Source of the DNA: Oribacterium sp. P6A1
GTDB lineage: Bacteria; Bacillota; Clostridia; Lachnospirales; Lachnospiraceae
Direction: 5' to 3'
DNA length: 45,125 nt
NCBI RefSeq assembly: GCF_000702885.1
Contig: NZ_JNKO01000021.1
Coordinates: 1 to 45,125, forward strand
The notes under the pieces were generated by a model. It worked only from the letters and a program-made list of their open reading frames with translations, made no database searches and was not told the origin of the DNA. This document shows, one piece after another, positions 7,861 through 15,612 of this stretch; position 1 is the first letter of the stretch, and every line of letters starts with the position of its first letter. The translations under genes were made by a program, and so were the position numbers.

Positions 7861-9153
7861 TTGGAAAGTCAGGATTATATGCGTCGGGCCATCGCTCTTG
7901 CAAAGAAGGGTGAAGGCTGGTGCCATCCCAATCCTCTGGTTGGAGCAGTTATAGTCAAAGATGGACGCATAATAGGTGAAGGTTACCACGAGAGATACGG
8001 GGATCTTCATGCGGAAAGGAATGCTATCCGTAATCTGAAAGAGTCCGCAGAAGGTGCGACTATATATGTGACACTGGAACCCTGTTGTCATCATGGAAAA
8101 CAGCCTCCCTGTACCGAGGCCATAATTTCTTCCGGTATCAGAAAAGTATTTATCGGTTCAAGAGATCCGAATCCCCTGGTATCAGGTAAAGGAGCAGAAT
8201 TTCTCCGGCAGCATGGAGTGGAAGTTGTTGAGGATTTTCTTAGGGATGAATGTGATGAACTGAACCCGGTATTTTTTCACTATATCACGACCAAAAGACC
8301 ATATGTCACCATGAAATATGCCATGACCATGGATGGTAAGATCGCAACAAAAACCGGCAGGTCCAAATGGATAACCGGTGGGGAAGCCAGGGAGAGGGTT
8401 CATGTAATGCGTCATGCAGCAATGGGAATCATGGCGGGGATAGGTACGGTTCTTCAAGATGATCCCATGCTTAACTCGAGGATAGAGGGAGGCAAATCTC
8501 CTGTACGGATCATATGTGACAGCAGGCTGAGAATTCCTTTGGATTCGCAGATAGTGAGGTCTGCGAAGGAATACAGAACTATAGTTTCATGCGGTATCAG
8601 GGAGATACCGGAAGGGGAAATCACAAAGGATATTGTCTCCGGAATTTCAGCAGATTGTTCATCTGACAATAAGACAAATGCGGTGACGCATGGTTATAAA
8701 GAGAAAATTCTTTCTCTGTTGGATGCCAAAGTCGAGATTATTAATTTTCCGACAAATAGGAAAGCATATTCGGAAACTGAAAAGATACGGCAAATAGTTC
8801 ATGAAGGTGTCCCTGTTCAAAGTGAAAATCATTCAGAGAATTCCGGAATATCTGACAAAGTGGATCTAAAAAAGCTTATGGCTTTTCTTGGAGAAAAGGG
8901 GCTGGACAGTATTCTTTTAGAAGGCGGAGGAAGCCTGAATGAGAGTGCGTTAAAAGCGGGGATCGTGAATGAAATTGACGTCTTTGTGGCACCGAAGATA
9001 TTTGGCGGCAATGCTAAATCACCGGTCATGGGTACCGGGGTTACTGATCCTGAGAATGCCTATCAATTCAGCCTGAAAGATATGGAACGGATCGGAGAGG
9101 ACATACTTCTCAGGTACAGGTTACCTGAGGCGGCTGGAAATCATGATGTTTAG
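7861..9153 (+). CDS. ribD: RibD, bifunctional diaminohydroxyphosphoribosylaminopyrimidine deaminase / 5-amino-6-(5-phosphoribosylamino)uracil reductase
   Basis: Second and third steps of riboflavin synthesis, cytosolic. I place the start at TTG 7861, because GGAGAGGAG lies five bases upstream and the protein then begins ESQDYMRRA as RibD proteins do; the ATG at 7786 has no such site and adds 25 unmatched residues. That gives 430 residues against the usual 360-370. The deaminase domain (about 1-145) has the zinc motifs HAERNAI and PCCHHGKQPPC. The reductase domain starts at 'RPYVTMKYAMTMDGKIAT' and ends with 'ILLEGGGSLNESAL' and 'DVFVAPKIFGG'. The excess length is an insertion of about 60 residues in the reductase domain (roughly 8630-8860), poorly conserved in character. 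First gene of the FMN-controlled operon. Confidence 0.95.
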   Translation: MESQDYMRRAIALAKKGEGWCHPNPLVGAVIVKDGRIIGEGYHERYGDLHAERNAIRNLKESAEGATIYVTLEPCCHHGKQPPCTEAIISSGIRKVFIGSRDPNPLVSGKGAEFLRQHGVEVVEDFLRDECDELNPVFFHYITTKRPYVTMKYAMTMDGKIATKTGRSKWITGGEARERVHVMRHAAMGIMAGIGTVLQDDPMLNSRIEGGKSPVRIICDSRLRIPLDSQIVRSAKEYRTIVSCGIREIPEGEITKDIVSGISADCSSDNKTNAVTHGYKEKILSLLDAKVEIINFPTNRKAYSETEKIRQIVHEGVPVQSENHSENSGISDKVDLKKLMAFLGEKGLDSILLEGGGSLNESALKAGIVNEIDVFVAPKIFGGNAKSPVMGTGVTDPENAYQFSLKDMERIGEDILLRYRLPEAAGNHDV

Positions 9154-9171
9154 GGAGAAGAGGCATTTCAG

Positions 9172-9921
9172 ATGTTTACAGGAATAGTAGAGGAAAGAGG
9201 CAGCATCCGAAAACTGGATATCAGAGGGAGCTCCGGAAGGATAGAGGTTCAGTGCAGGAAGGTGCTGGAGGGAACAGTGATTGGCGACAGCATAGCAGTG
9301 AACGGGATATGTCTTACTGTGACGGAGCTTTACGATGACGGATTTTCAGTGGATATAATGGCGGAAACCGTCAGGAGAAGTTCTCTGTCCGCAGCGAAGC
9401 AGCAGGACCATGTAAATCTGGAACGGGCCATGGCGGCAAACGGAAGATTCGGTGGACATATAGTATCCGGACATATAGACGGGACCGGAGTTGTGCAGGA
9501 AGTTAAAAATGAAGAGAATGCGGTGTGGTTCACCATAAAGGCACCTTCCCGGATTTTGAGATACATAATCGAGAAAGGCTCCATAGCCATAGACGGAATC
9601 AGTCTTACGGTGGCATACGTTGACGAAACGGTTTTCAAGGTGTCCATCATTCCGCATACCATGCAGGAGACAACATTGGCATCAAGAAGGCCCGGGGACA
9701 GAGTGAATCTTGAAAATGATTCTGTCGGAAAATACGTGGAGAAGCTCCTGGGGCTTGGTTACGGAAGAACAGGAAAAATTGATGCAGAAACCGGCGCAAA
9801 GGATTTTTCCGGAGGAATATCAGGGTCCGGGAGAAGTGATGACTCTATAGAGGCCGATGGGAATTATGGTGGTGGCCGGTGCGGAATCACCATGGAATTT
9901 CTGGAGAAATACGGGATATGA
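9172..9921 (+). CDS. ribE: riboflavin synthase alpha chain
   Basis: Dismutation of two 6,7-dimethyl-8-ribityllumazines to riboflavin and the pyrimidine substrate; homotrimer in the cytosol. 249 residues against about 215 usual. It has the tandem lumazine-binding barrels: the first begins MFTGIVEERGSI with 'DSIAVNGICLTV', the second holds 'GGHIVSGHIDGTG' and 'GSIAIDGISLTV'. After 'VNLENDSVGKYVEKLL' there is an unusual Gly/Ser/Asp-rich insert of about 40 residues before the family's C-terminal helix (ITMEFLEKYGI). Eighteen bases separate it from ribD. Also called ribC in Bacillus nomenclature. Confidence 0.95.
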   Translation: MFTGIVEERGSIRKLDIRGSSGRIEVQCRKVLEGTVIGDSIAVNGICLTVTELYDDGFSVDIMAETVRRSSLSAAKQQDHVNLERAMAANGRFGGHIVSGHIDGTGVVQEVKNEENAVWFTIKAPSRILRYIIEKGSIAIDGISLTVAYVDETVFKVSIIPHTMQETTLASRRPGDRVNLENDSVGKYVEKLLGLGYGRTGKIDAETGAKDFSGGISGSGRSDDSIEADGNYGGGRCGITMEFLEKYGI

Positions 9922-9980
9922 AAAGTATAGGCTGACGTTATTAATGGGCTGCAAAAAGGGAAAATGGGAGGTAAATATAA

Positions 9981-11246
9981 ATGGAGAAACATTATGCAAG
10001 TATCGAAAAGGCGCTGGAGGATTTAAGGAACGGGAAGATCATTCTCTGCTCGGATGATCCAGAGAGGGAAAATGAGTGCGACATGATCTGTGCGGCTGAG
10101 TTTGCAACACAGGAGAATATCAATTTCATGGCAAGCTTCGCCAAGGGGCTTATCTGTACACCCATAAGCCAGAAGCATGCCGGACGACTGGGACTTCCCC
10201 CGATGGTCATCGAAAATACTGATAATCATGAGACAGCATTTACGGTATCGGTGGACCATGTTGATACCACAACGGGAATCTCGGCAAAGGAGAGAGGCCT
10301 CACCATGCGGAGGCTTGCGGCAGGTGACTCAAAGCCCACGGATTTCAGAAGACCGGGACATGTATTTCCGTTGATTGCAAGAAGGGGCGGAGTGCTTACA
10401 AGAAACGGACATACTGAGGCGACGGTGGATCTTATGAGGCTTGCGGGGCTTACTGAGTGCGGTGTCTGCTGTGAGATCATGGCGGAAGACGGTACCATGA
10501 TGCAGAGTGAGGAGCTTTGGGAGCTTGCCGATAAGTATGATCTCAGTTTCATAACCATAAAGGATCTCCAGACTTATATCCGCATCAATGAGAAGCATGT
10601 GGTTCAGGAGGCTGTTGCCAAGCTTCCTACAAAATACGGTGATTTCAGGATGTATGGATATATCAATGACATCACCGGAGAGCATCATGTGGCTCTGGTG
10701 AAGGGGGATATCGGTGACGGAAAGGATGTGCTTTGCAGAGTTCATTCAGAGTGCCTCACGGGAGATACCTTCGGGTCCCTGCGATGTGACTGCGGACTTC
10801 AGCTTGAAAAATCCATGGAGCGGATTGAAAAGGAAGGCCGGGGGATAGTCCTTTACATGCGACAGGAGGGGCGTGGCATCGGTCTTATCAACAAGATAAA
10901 AGCCTATGCCCTTCAGGAACAGGGCTACGATACTGTTGAGGCCAATGTCAAGCTCGGTTTTGCACCGGACCTCCGGGAGTACTGGGTAGGGGCACAGATT
11001 CTGAAGGATCTTGGGGTTAAGTCCCTGAGGCTTCTCACCAACAATCCGGATAAGGTATATTCACTGTCGGATTTCGGTCTGACCATCAGTGAACGCGTAC
11101 CTATCGAGATACCGGCTCAGATTTATGACAGAAGATATTTAAGAACTAAGATGACTAAGATGGGACATATTTTCAAGGCCATAGATCTTGAGGGAGATGA
11201 TGGGATCGAGGATAAGGGAACTCAGGCAGATTCTACCTGCGCGTGA
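9981..11246 (+). CDS. ribBA: RibBA, 3,4-dihydroxy-2-butanone-4-phosphate synthase / GTP cyclohydrolase II
   Basis: Supplies both precursors of lumazine: the four-carbon unit from ribulose 5-phosphate and the pyrimidine from GTP. 421 residues, of normal length. The N-terminal RibB domain (1-200) has the acidic metal/substrate loop '[13 protein letters not shown]' and '[11 protein letters not shown]'. The C-terminal RibA domain has the zinc-binding cysteines in '[19 protein letters not shown]' and the catalytic '[13 protein letters not shown]'. A good ribosome binding site (GGGAGG) lies nine bases before the ATG. Third gene of the operon. Confidence 0.97.
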   Translation: MEKHYASIEKALEDLRNGKIILCSDDPERENECDMICAAEFATQENINFMASFAKGLICTPISQKHAGRLGLPPMVIENTDNHETAFTVSVDHVDTTTGISAKERGLTMRRLAAGDSKPTDFRRPGHVFPLIARRGGVLTRNGHTEATVDLMRLAGLTECGVCCEIMAEDGTMMQSEELWELADKYDLSFITIKDLQTYIRINEKHVVQEAVAKLPTKYGDFRMYGYINDITGEHHVALVKGDIGDGKDVLCRVHSECLTGDTFGSLRCDCGLQLEKSMERIEKEGRGIVLYMRQEGRGIGLINKIKAYALQEQGYDTVEANVKLGFAPDLREYWVGAQILKDLGVKSLRLLTNNPDKVYSLSDFGLTISERVPIEIPAQIYDRRYLRTKMTKMGHIFKAIDLEGDDGIEDKGTQADSTCA

Positions 11247-11486
11247 GAGCGCTATGCAAGGAAGGATTCGATGTCGGATTTTGACACTCATATCATAATA
11301 TGAGACTGAGATTATGAAAGACTAAAGGTGTCTATGCATAGGATTTGGTGATAAAGAAGTATATTCAGAAGTATTGCGGAAATAAAAAGGTTATTAATGT
11401 ACCCAAACTGTTAATTGCGTAATAGTTGAATATCTGTAGTGGTACTTTTAAATAATAAAAGAGTAATCAGAAAGGAAGAAAATAAA
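11247..11486. other. gap between ribBA and ribH
   Basis: 240 bp without a gene, longer than the other gaps in the operon. It holds a palindrome CTCATAT-N4-ATATGAG (11287-11304). No terminator with a T run is visible, so read-through into ribH is plausible; a separate promoter for ribH cannot be excluded. Confidence 0.4.
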
Positions 11487-11960
11487 ATGAATGAGATCAA
11501 TGTTTTAGAGGGAAAGCTTGTAGCAAAGGAAGGCATGAAGGTTGGAATCGTGGCAGCGAGATTCAATGAGATTATCGTAAATAAGCTTCTTGGGGGAGCT
11601 GTGGACGGTCTGGTACGTCACGGGGTAGAAAGCGACAATATCACAGCTGCCTGGGTGCCGGGAGCCTTTGAAATACCCGCAGTTGTAAAGAAGATGGCAA
11701 AAAGCGGCAAGTATGATGCTGTCATCGCTCTCGGAGCTGTTATCAGAGGACAGACCAGCCACTATGATTATGTATGCAATGAGGTATCAAAGGGTGTTGC
11801 ACAGGTGTCACTGGAGACAGGGCTTCCTGTTATGTTCGGAATCCTCACAACCGACAACATCGAGCAGGCTATCTCAAGAGCCGGAAGCAAGGCCGGAAAC
11901 AAAGGCTATGACTGTGCGGTGGGAGCCATCGAGATGGTCAATGTGATGGAGCAGATCTAA
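11487..11960 (+). CDS. ribH: 6,7-dimethyl-8-ribityllumazine synthase
   Basis: Penultimate step of riboflavin synthesis; forms icosahedral or pentameric assemblies. Start chosen at ATG 11487 because AAAGGAAG lies ten bases upstream and the product, 157 residues beginning [10 protein letters not shown], then has the normal length. Conserved segments: '[17 protein letters not shown]', '[11 protein letters not shown]', '[18 protein letters not shown]' with the catalytic His, and '[15 protein letters not shown]'. Last gene of the riboflavin operon; its stop is immediately followed by ABC-transporter debris. Confidence 0.97.
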   Translation: MNEINVLEGKLVAKEGMKVGIVAARFNEIIVNKLLGGAVDGLVRHGVESDNITAAWVPGAFEIPAVVKKMAKSGKYDAVIALGAVIRGQTSHYDYVCNEVSKGVAQVSLETGLPVMFGILTTDNIEQAISRAGSKAGNKGYDCAVGAIEMVNVMEQI

Positions 11961-11965
11961 AAAGT

Positions 11966-12451
11966 ATGCTTTTTGATGATACGGTAATGGAAAACATTCG
12001 CCTTGGAAAGCACGGTGCATCGGATGAAGAGGTTCTGAACGCGGCCCGGGCGGCGAACTGTGATGAGTTCGTGAAAAAGCTTCCGGAGGGCTATAACACC
12101 AGGATAGGAGAAAACGGCACGAAGCTTTCGGGAGGTGAGAGGCAGAGGATATCCATCGCCAGAGCCCTTCTTAAAAATGCGCCCATCGTCCTTTTGGATG
12201 AGGCAACAGCTTCGCTTGATGTGGAAAATGAAACAAAGGTCCAGAGTGCGTTGTCGAGGCTTCTGAGAAATAAAACAGTGCTTGTTATAGCTCACAGAAT
12301 GAGAACTGTGGAGAAGGCTGACAAGGTGGTGGTTCTTAAGAATGGACGTGTGGCAGAGGAAGGAAATCCTGTGACGCTGAAGCAGGATTCCAACAGTATC
12401 TTCGGCCGGATGCTGGAACTTCAGACTCAGGGAGCTGCGTGGAGCATCTGA
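11966..12451 (+). pseudogene. C-terminal fragment of an ABC exporter ATPase
   Basis: About 160 codons equal to the second half of an MsbA/LmrA-type nucleotide-binding domain. It begins just after where the Q-loop would be (LFDDTVMENIRLG) and keeps the signature LSGGERQR, Walker B 'IVLLDEATASLD' and the switch His (IAHRM). The membrane domain and the Walker A half are absent, so it cannot bind ATP normally. It starts five bases after the ribH stop with no ribosome binding site. Most likely a deletion fused this gene end to ribH; expression as a free fragment is conceivable but I see no support for it. Confidence 0.85.
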
Positions 12452-12478
12452 GAATTTTAAAAAAAATAATATTTTTTG

Positions 12479-12507
12479 TTGACAAAGGCTTTTCAGTTGT
12501 GTATTAT
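12479..12507 (+). promoter_or_regulatory. sigma-A promoter of the tRNA genes
   Basis: TTGACA (12479-12484), exactly 17 bases, TATTAT (12502-12507), preceded by an A/T-rich stretch like an UP element. tRNA-Gly(UCC) starts 41 bases downstream. Confidence 0.8.
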
Positions 12508-12547
12508 AACACTCGCGTCACCGATAAGTGGTTCGCGAAAAGCCTTC

Positions 12548-12618
12548 GCGGGTGTAGTTCAATGGTAGAATGTCAGCCTTCCAAGCTGAACATGTGGGTT
12601 CGATTCCCATCACCCGCT
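12548..12618 (+). tRNA. tRNA-Gly (anticodon UCC)
   Basis: 71 nt cloverleaf without encoded CCA. The acceptor stem GCGGGTG pairs with CACCCGC; T-loop GGTTCGATTCC is present. Anticodon TCC (12580-12582) in the loop CTTCCAA. Confidence 0.95.
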
Positions 12619-12623
12619 CTGTT

Positions 12624-12696
<73 letters not shown>

Positions 12697-12750
12697 CTCA
12701 AGATACTGAATCTCAGCGATAACATTCACACTGGTTTTCATTATCTTTTG

Positions 12751-12756
12751 TATAAT
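12751..12756 (+). promoter_or_regulatory. possible -10 box for the second tRNA-Gly
   Basis: A consensus TATAAT in the 105-base gap between tRNA-Phe and tRNA-Gly(GCC), 45 bases before the latter. No good -35 at 17 bases, so a separate promoter is only possible. Confidence 0.4.
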
Positions 12757-12801
12757 GTTTTCGTTCTTCACAGAAATGAAAGTTGAACGAACATTAATAG
12801 C

Positions 12802-12873
12802 GCGCGAGTAGTAGAGTGGTACTACGTCTCCTTGCCAAGGAGAAGATCGCGGGTTCGATCCCCGTCTCGCGCT
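12802..12873 (+). tRNA. tRNA-Gly (anticodon GCC)
   Basis: 72 nt cloverleaf, acceptor stem GCGCGAG / CTCGCGC, T-arm GCGGGTTCGATCCCCGT, anticodon GCC (12834-12836) in the loop TTGCCAA. Its last 14 bases recur at 12993-13006. Confidence 0.95.
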
Positions 12874-12878
12874 TCTCA

Positions 12879-12911
12879 AGAGCCTCAGGAGTGACCTGAG
12901 GCTCTTTTCGC
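12879..12911 (+). terminator. Rho-independent terminator of the tRNA cluster
   Basis: Perfect 11-bp stem AGAGCCTCAGG / CCTGAGGCTCT, loop AGTGA, then TTTT. Confidence 0.9.
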
Positions 12912-12959
12912 GTTCAACGAGGATCGAACCTACGGTTCGTCTCGCCTGCCGTCTCGGTC

Positions 12960-13006
12960 GGCGCTAAGCACATGCCAAAGGGCATGTAGCGCCCCCGTCT
13001 CGCGCT
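12960..13006. repeat. stem-loop plus copy of the tRNA-Gly(GCC) 3' end (possible attachment-site relic)
   Basis: A 14-bp exact copy of the tRNA 3' end (CCCCGTCTCGCGCT, 12993-13006; original 12860-12873), 133 bp downstream. It directly abuts a strong hairpin, GGCGCTA-AGCA-CATGCC-AAA-GGGCATG-TAGCGCC (12960-12993). Duplicated tRNA 3' ends are typical of integrase attachment sites, but there is no integrase gene here, so this is at best a relic. Confidence 0.5.
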
Positions 13007-13015
13007 CGAATAAAG

Positions 13016-13070
13016 AAAAGGCGGAAATCCTAGAGAAACCTTGAAATTTCTAGAGATTTCCGCCTTTTTT
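13016..13070. terminator. strong bidirectional hairpin terminator
   Basis: Long stem starting AAAAGGCGGAAATC and ending GATTTCCGCCTTTTTT, with an inner TAGAGAAA / TTTCTAGA stem. A runs on one side and T runs on the other would end transcripts in both directions. Confidence 0.8.
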
Positions 13071-13138
13071 GTGTCCTAAAGCGGTCAAAAATAAACCGCT
13101 TACAGTCATATTTCGGTCACAAAATTGCCCAGTAAATT

Positions 13139-13164
13139 GCCCGGTGAAAATATCACCGGGCTTT
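13139..13164. terminator. hairpin, probable terminator for the minus-strand gene
   Basis: Perfect 9-bp stem GCCCGGTGA / TCACCGGGC with a 5-base loop. T tail is short on both strands (CTTT on plus, AATTT on minus). Confidence 0.5.
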
Positions 13165-13259
13165 CATATTACTAGAACATTGTTTTGAGTTTTCTGCGAA
13201 TGCTGTTTGAGATTCGCTCTCCTGTTTCTTCTTGGTATACATGCCAAAATAAACATTAC

Positions 13260-13296
13260 CGAGTGAAAATCGAGTTTTTATCGAGTGGCACTCGAT
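13260..13296. repeat. 37-bp direct repeat, copy 1
   Basis: Identical over 37 bases to 13358-13394. The unit starts CGAGTGAAAATCGAG and ends in the palindrome-like ATCGAGTGGCACTCGAT. This copy lies outside the gene. Confidence 0.85.
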
Positions 13297-13357
13297 ACTA
13301 TTTACATAGTAAAACGCTAGCATTTATGCGGCCTACTATAGGCTAAACGTTTATTAT

Positions 13358-13394
13358 CGAGTGAAAATCGAGTTTTTATCGAGTGGCACTCGAT
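13358..13394. repeat. 37-bp direct repeat, copy 2, overlapping the end of the AlbA/Schlafen-type gene
   Basis: Second copy, 61 bases after copy 1. Its right half encodes the last residues (KSSATR and stop) of the minus-strand protein that ends at 13376, so the gene's stop codon lies inside the repeat. Confidence 0.85.
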
Positions 13395-15037
13395 TTTATG
13401 TACTTTGCAGAGCGAGCTGCTCCGGTCAGTCTTATTAAAGCTTCGTTTCTCATCTTATCAAGAGTTCCTCTTGCCTGCTGTTTACTAAATCCACACAATT
13501 CACGAGTCTTTTCATTGGTGATAGAGCCGTTGGCCTCAATGTATTCAAGTATCATTTCTTTTGCTTTGATATATTGTATTGACTTATCTTTTGTGTATTC
13601 GATAGAAGATTTCATGGCTTCGTACATTCTAGCGGTGAGCATATACTCTTTTCCAGATACTTCGATAAGGCCATCTTTTATAAGGCTATTGCAGCTTTTC
13701 TGGGCTTGATCGCGAGTACTTTGAACTAATTCTGTAGCAGATTTTAAAGAGATCCTGCGATTGTCCGTCAAATATCTCAGTATCATCAATTCTGATAAAG
13801 ACAGGTTTCTTTGAAGATCATTTTGCTCTTTGGCAATGAATTTAACAAATTCCACATCATCAATAGCACTGTAAATTGTCAGCGAAACGGCGTCATTATA
13901 CGATCTGTATTCAGGATAAGGTTTTCCAGAAGAAACCATTTCACGGAAAATAATATCGACACCTTGCCCGGTTCTTTGAACATATTTAAGACGTTGCAAT
14001 GTTTCGGCAATTAATTTGTTTCTTGGGACAGAAGGATGTGTAATGATGTTAGATGTACTTATACCTTCGGGGAAACCACCAGGATTTTCTATTACAATCT
14101 TATCCGGATAATGTTTTACGTATATAGCTGATGTATTTTGATAATCCCTGTGGGATAGTGCGTTTAGTAGTGCTTCCTGGAATACTTTTTCAGAGAAATC
14201 AACTATTTCTAATCTAAATAATCCTACTTGTACATTTACTATCCTGTTGGAATTTTGGATTCTTTCAGACAGCCTATCTATAACAGAAATAATGGGGGCT
14301 TTCATATCAAGTCTTGCATCATATTCTTCCAGATTGTCTATTGAATAATGAAGATATATAACTTCGGCTTGAGGAAGCAGCCTTATAAGTGATTGCTCTT
14401 TTCCCACAAATAGCAAACCTGCTATAGTGAGCTTTGGTGTACCTGCTTCATATTTAATCAGGCCAAGATCTTTTAGGAAAGCCATATCATCCAGATTTGG
14501 TAAAGTGGACTCAGAATCTCTGACTCGTAGCTTTTCTTTAAGACTATAAACCTCCATTATATTAACATCATCGATAGTACTTTCTGTTATTATGCGCCCT
14601 GAAAAATCTGGGTTCTGTGTTGTTGAGTATTTATTGCTCATTTCTTCCGGATAGTAGGGCTTTGAATTCTTGCCAAGTCGCTTCAAGCATTTTCCGCTCG
14701 TGGTGGCATAGGTGATTCCATCATGTTGAACATGAATAGCTAATACATCACCTTTAGTATGTTTTATGACTTCTATTTCTGTAAAAAGTGGAGGGCGTGT
14801 CTTATCATAAATGGCTTCAATGAGATTTTGGCAATCATATTTTGTGCATCCGGTTATAGTTCCATCATCTTCGACACCAAAATATACCGTGCCGCCATTT
14901 GCATTCGCAAATGCCATCAATTCATCCACTGCAAGGCTGATGCGCTCCTTCATCGTAGATGTATTTATCCATGATTTGAATTCAACAGTTTGAGATTCAC
15001 CATTGGTTATTATGTTTTCAAATTCTTTTAACGTCAA
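13376..15037 (-). CDS. AlbA_2/Schlafen-domain ATP-binding transcriptional regulator
   Basis: 553 residues, cytosolic. The N-terminal 130 residues are the AlbA_2 (Schlafen AAA-4) domain: 'ESQTVEFKSW', 'ELMAFANANGGTVYFGVEDDG'. A GHKL-like ATPase segment follows in the middle ('ALSHRDYQN', 'IVIENPGGFPEGI'). The C-terminal 150 residues look like two winged-helix units ('ILRYLTDNRRISLKSATELV' and 'SITNEKTRELCGFSKQQARG'). Such proteins are common on mobile or defence-associated DNA; precise roles are mostly unknown. The start is TTG, with AAAGGAG eight bases before it; a nearby ATG is out of frame and meets TGA at once. It lies behind a frameshifted HTH remnant on the same strand, and its 3' end is inside a direct repeat. 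Confidence 0.85.
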   Translation of the reverse strand: MTLKEFENIITNGESQTVEFKSWINTSTMKERISLAVDELMAFANANGGTVYFGVEDDGTITGCTKYDCQNLIEAIYDKTRPPLFTEIEVIKHTKGDVLAIHVQHDGITYATTSGKCLKRLGKNSKPYYPEEMSNKYSTTQNPDFSGRIITESTIDDVNIMEVYSLKEKLRVRDSESTLPNLDDMAFLKDLGLIKYEAGTPKLTIAGLLFVGKEQSLIRLLPQAEVIYLHYSIDNLEEYDARLDMKAPIISVIDRLSERIQNSNRIVNVQVGLFRLEIVDFSEKVFQEALLNALSHRDYQNTSAIYVKHYPDKIVIENPGGFPEGISTSNIITHPSVPRNKLIAETLQRLKYVQRTGQGVDIIFREMVSSGKPYPEYRSYNDAVSLTIYSAIDDVEFVKFIAKEQNDLQRNLSLSELMILRYLTDNRRISLKSATELVQSTRDQAQKSCNSLIKDGLIEVSGKEYMLTARMYEAMKSSIEYTKDKSIQYIKAKEMILEYIEANGSITNEKTRELCGFSKQQARGTLDKMRNEALIRLTGAARSAKYIKSSATR

Positions 15038-15063
15038 AACATCAGCTCCTTTCTATAGTTTAA

Positions 15064-15253
15064 CTATGTAATCATCCAGTTGCTTATGGCGAGCCGGAAG
15101 CTCTTTTTATTACCTGATATGTAAGATGGAGAAACGTCAAAAATTTTTTGCATATTTGACTATAATTTCATAAGGGACAGCTTTGATTCTATCCTTTTTC
15201 TCATATCTTTGAGCTGTGGATAAGGGTGTGTTATTTCTTATTGAATTATTATA
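15064..15253 (-). pseudogene. frameshifted HTH (XRE-like) regulator remnant
   Basis: Minus-strand translation gives 'NNTPLSTAQRYEKKDRIK' and 'VPYEIIVKYAK', then a break at a run of six A (plus-strand T run 15144-15149). Removing one base continues as 'IFDVSPSYISGNKKSF' to a stop at 15064. Segments such as 'VPYEIIVKYAKIFDVSPSYI' match the C-terminal part of helix-turn-helix XRE domains. There is no credible start codon, so it is truncated as well as frameshifted. It sits directly upstream of the AlbA-type gene on the same strand, suggesting they once formed an operon. Confidence 0.55.
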
Positions 15254-15612
15254 GCATGATAAACAACTTAAAAGGATAATTAGGCAGTAACAGGTGAGTT
15301 CAATAATAGTTCTATGGATTTCTGGAGAATCATAGGGTATGGGAATTCCGCATTAATATTTTACTTTCAAAAAAATAATATATACCTTATACTTTATAAT
15401 CTATATGCTTGATTGAAAAAGATCATGTATGAGACTTTTGATTGATGCATGAGTGGGTGGCGGCAACTTGTGTTTATATAGCCAAATAATTCGGAATATA
15501 TAAGTCAGATATTATGGGTAAATACAGTTTGAGGGATTAGCCATTCAGATATGCGGCTGTATGTCAGATAGAGCGGCAAAAATACAACGTTATGGATAGT
15601 AGGAGAACAGAA
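15254..15612. other. intergenic region upstream of the NifX-FKBP gene
   Basis: About 360 bp in which I find no gene or clear hairpin. The promoter of the downstream gene must be here, but no convincing -35/-10 pair stands out. Confidence 0.4.

Noticed and set aside
12913-12950. Possible additional tRNA (GGATCGAACC resembles a reversed T-arm)
   Set aside because: No cloverleaf can be formed on either strand; only a fragment of T-arm-like sequence.
13260-13394. CRISPR array
   Set aside because: Only two repeat copies, one of them inside a coding region, and no cas genes nearby.
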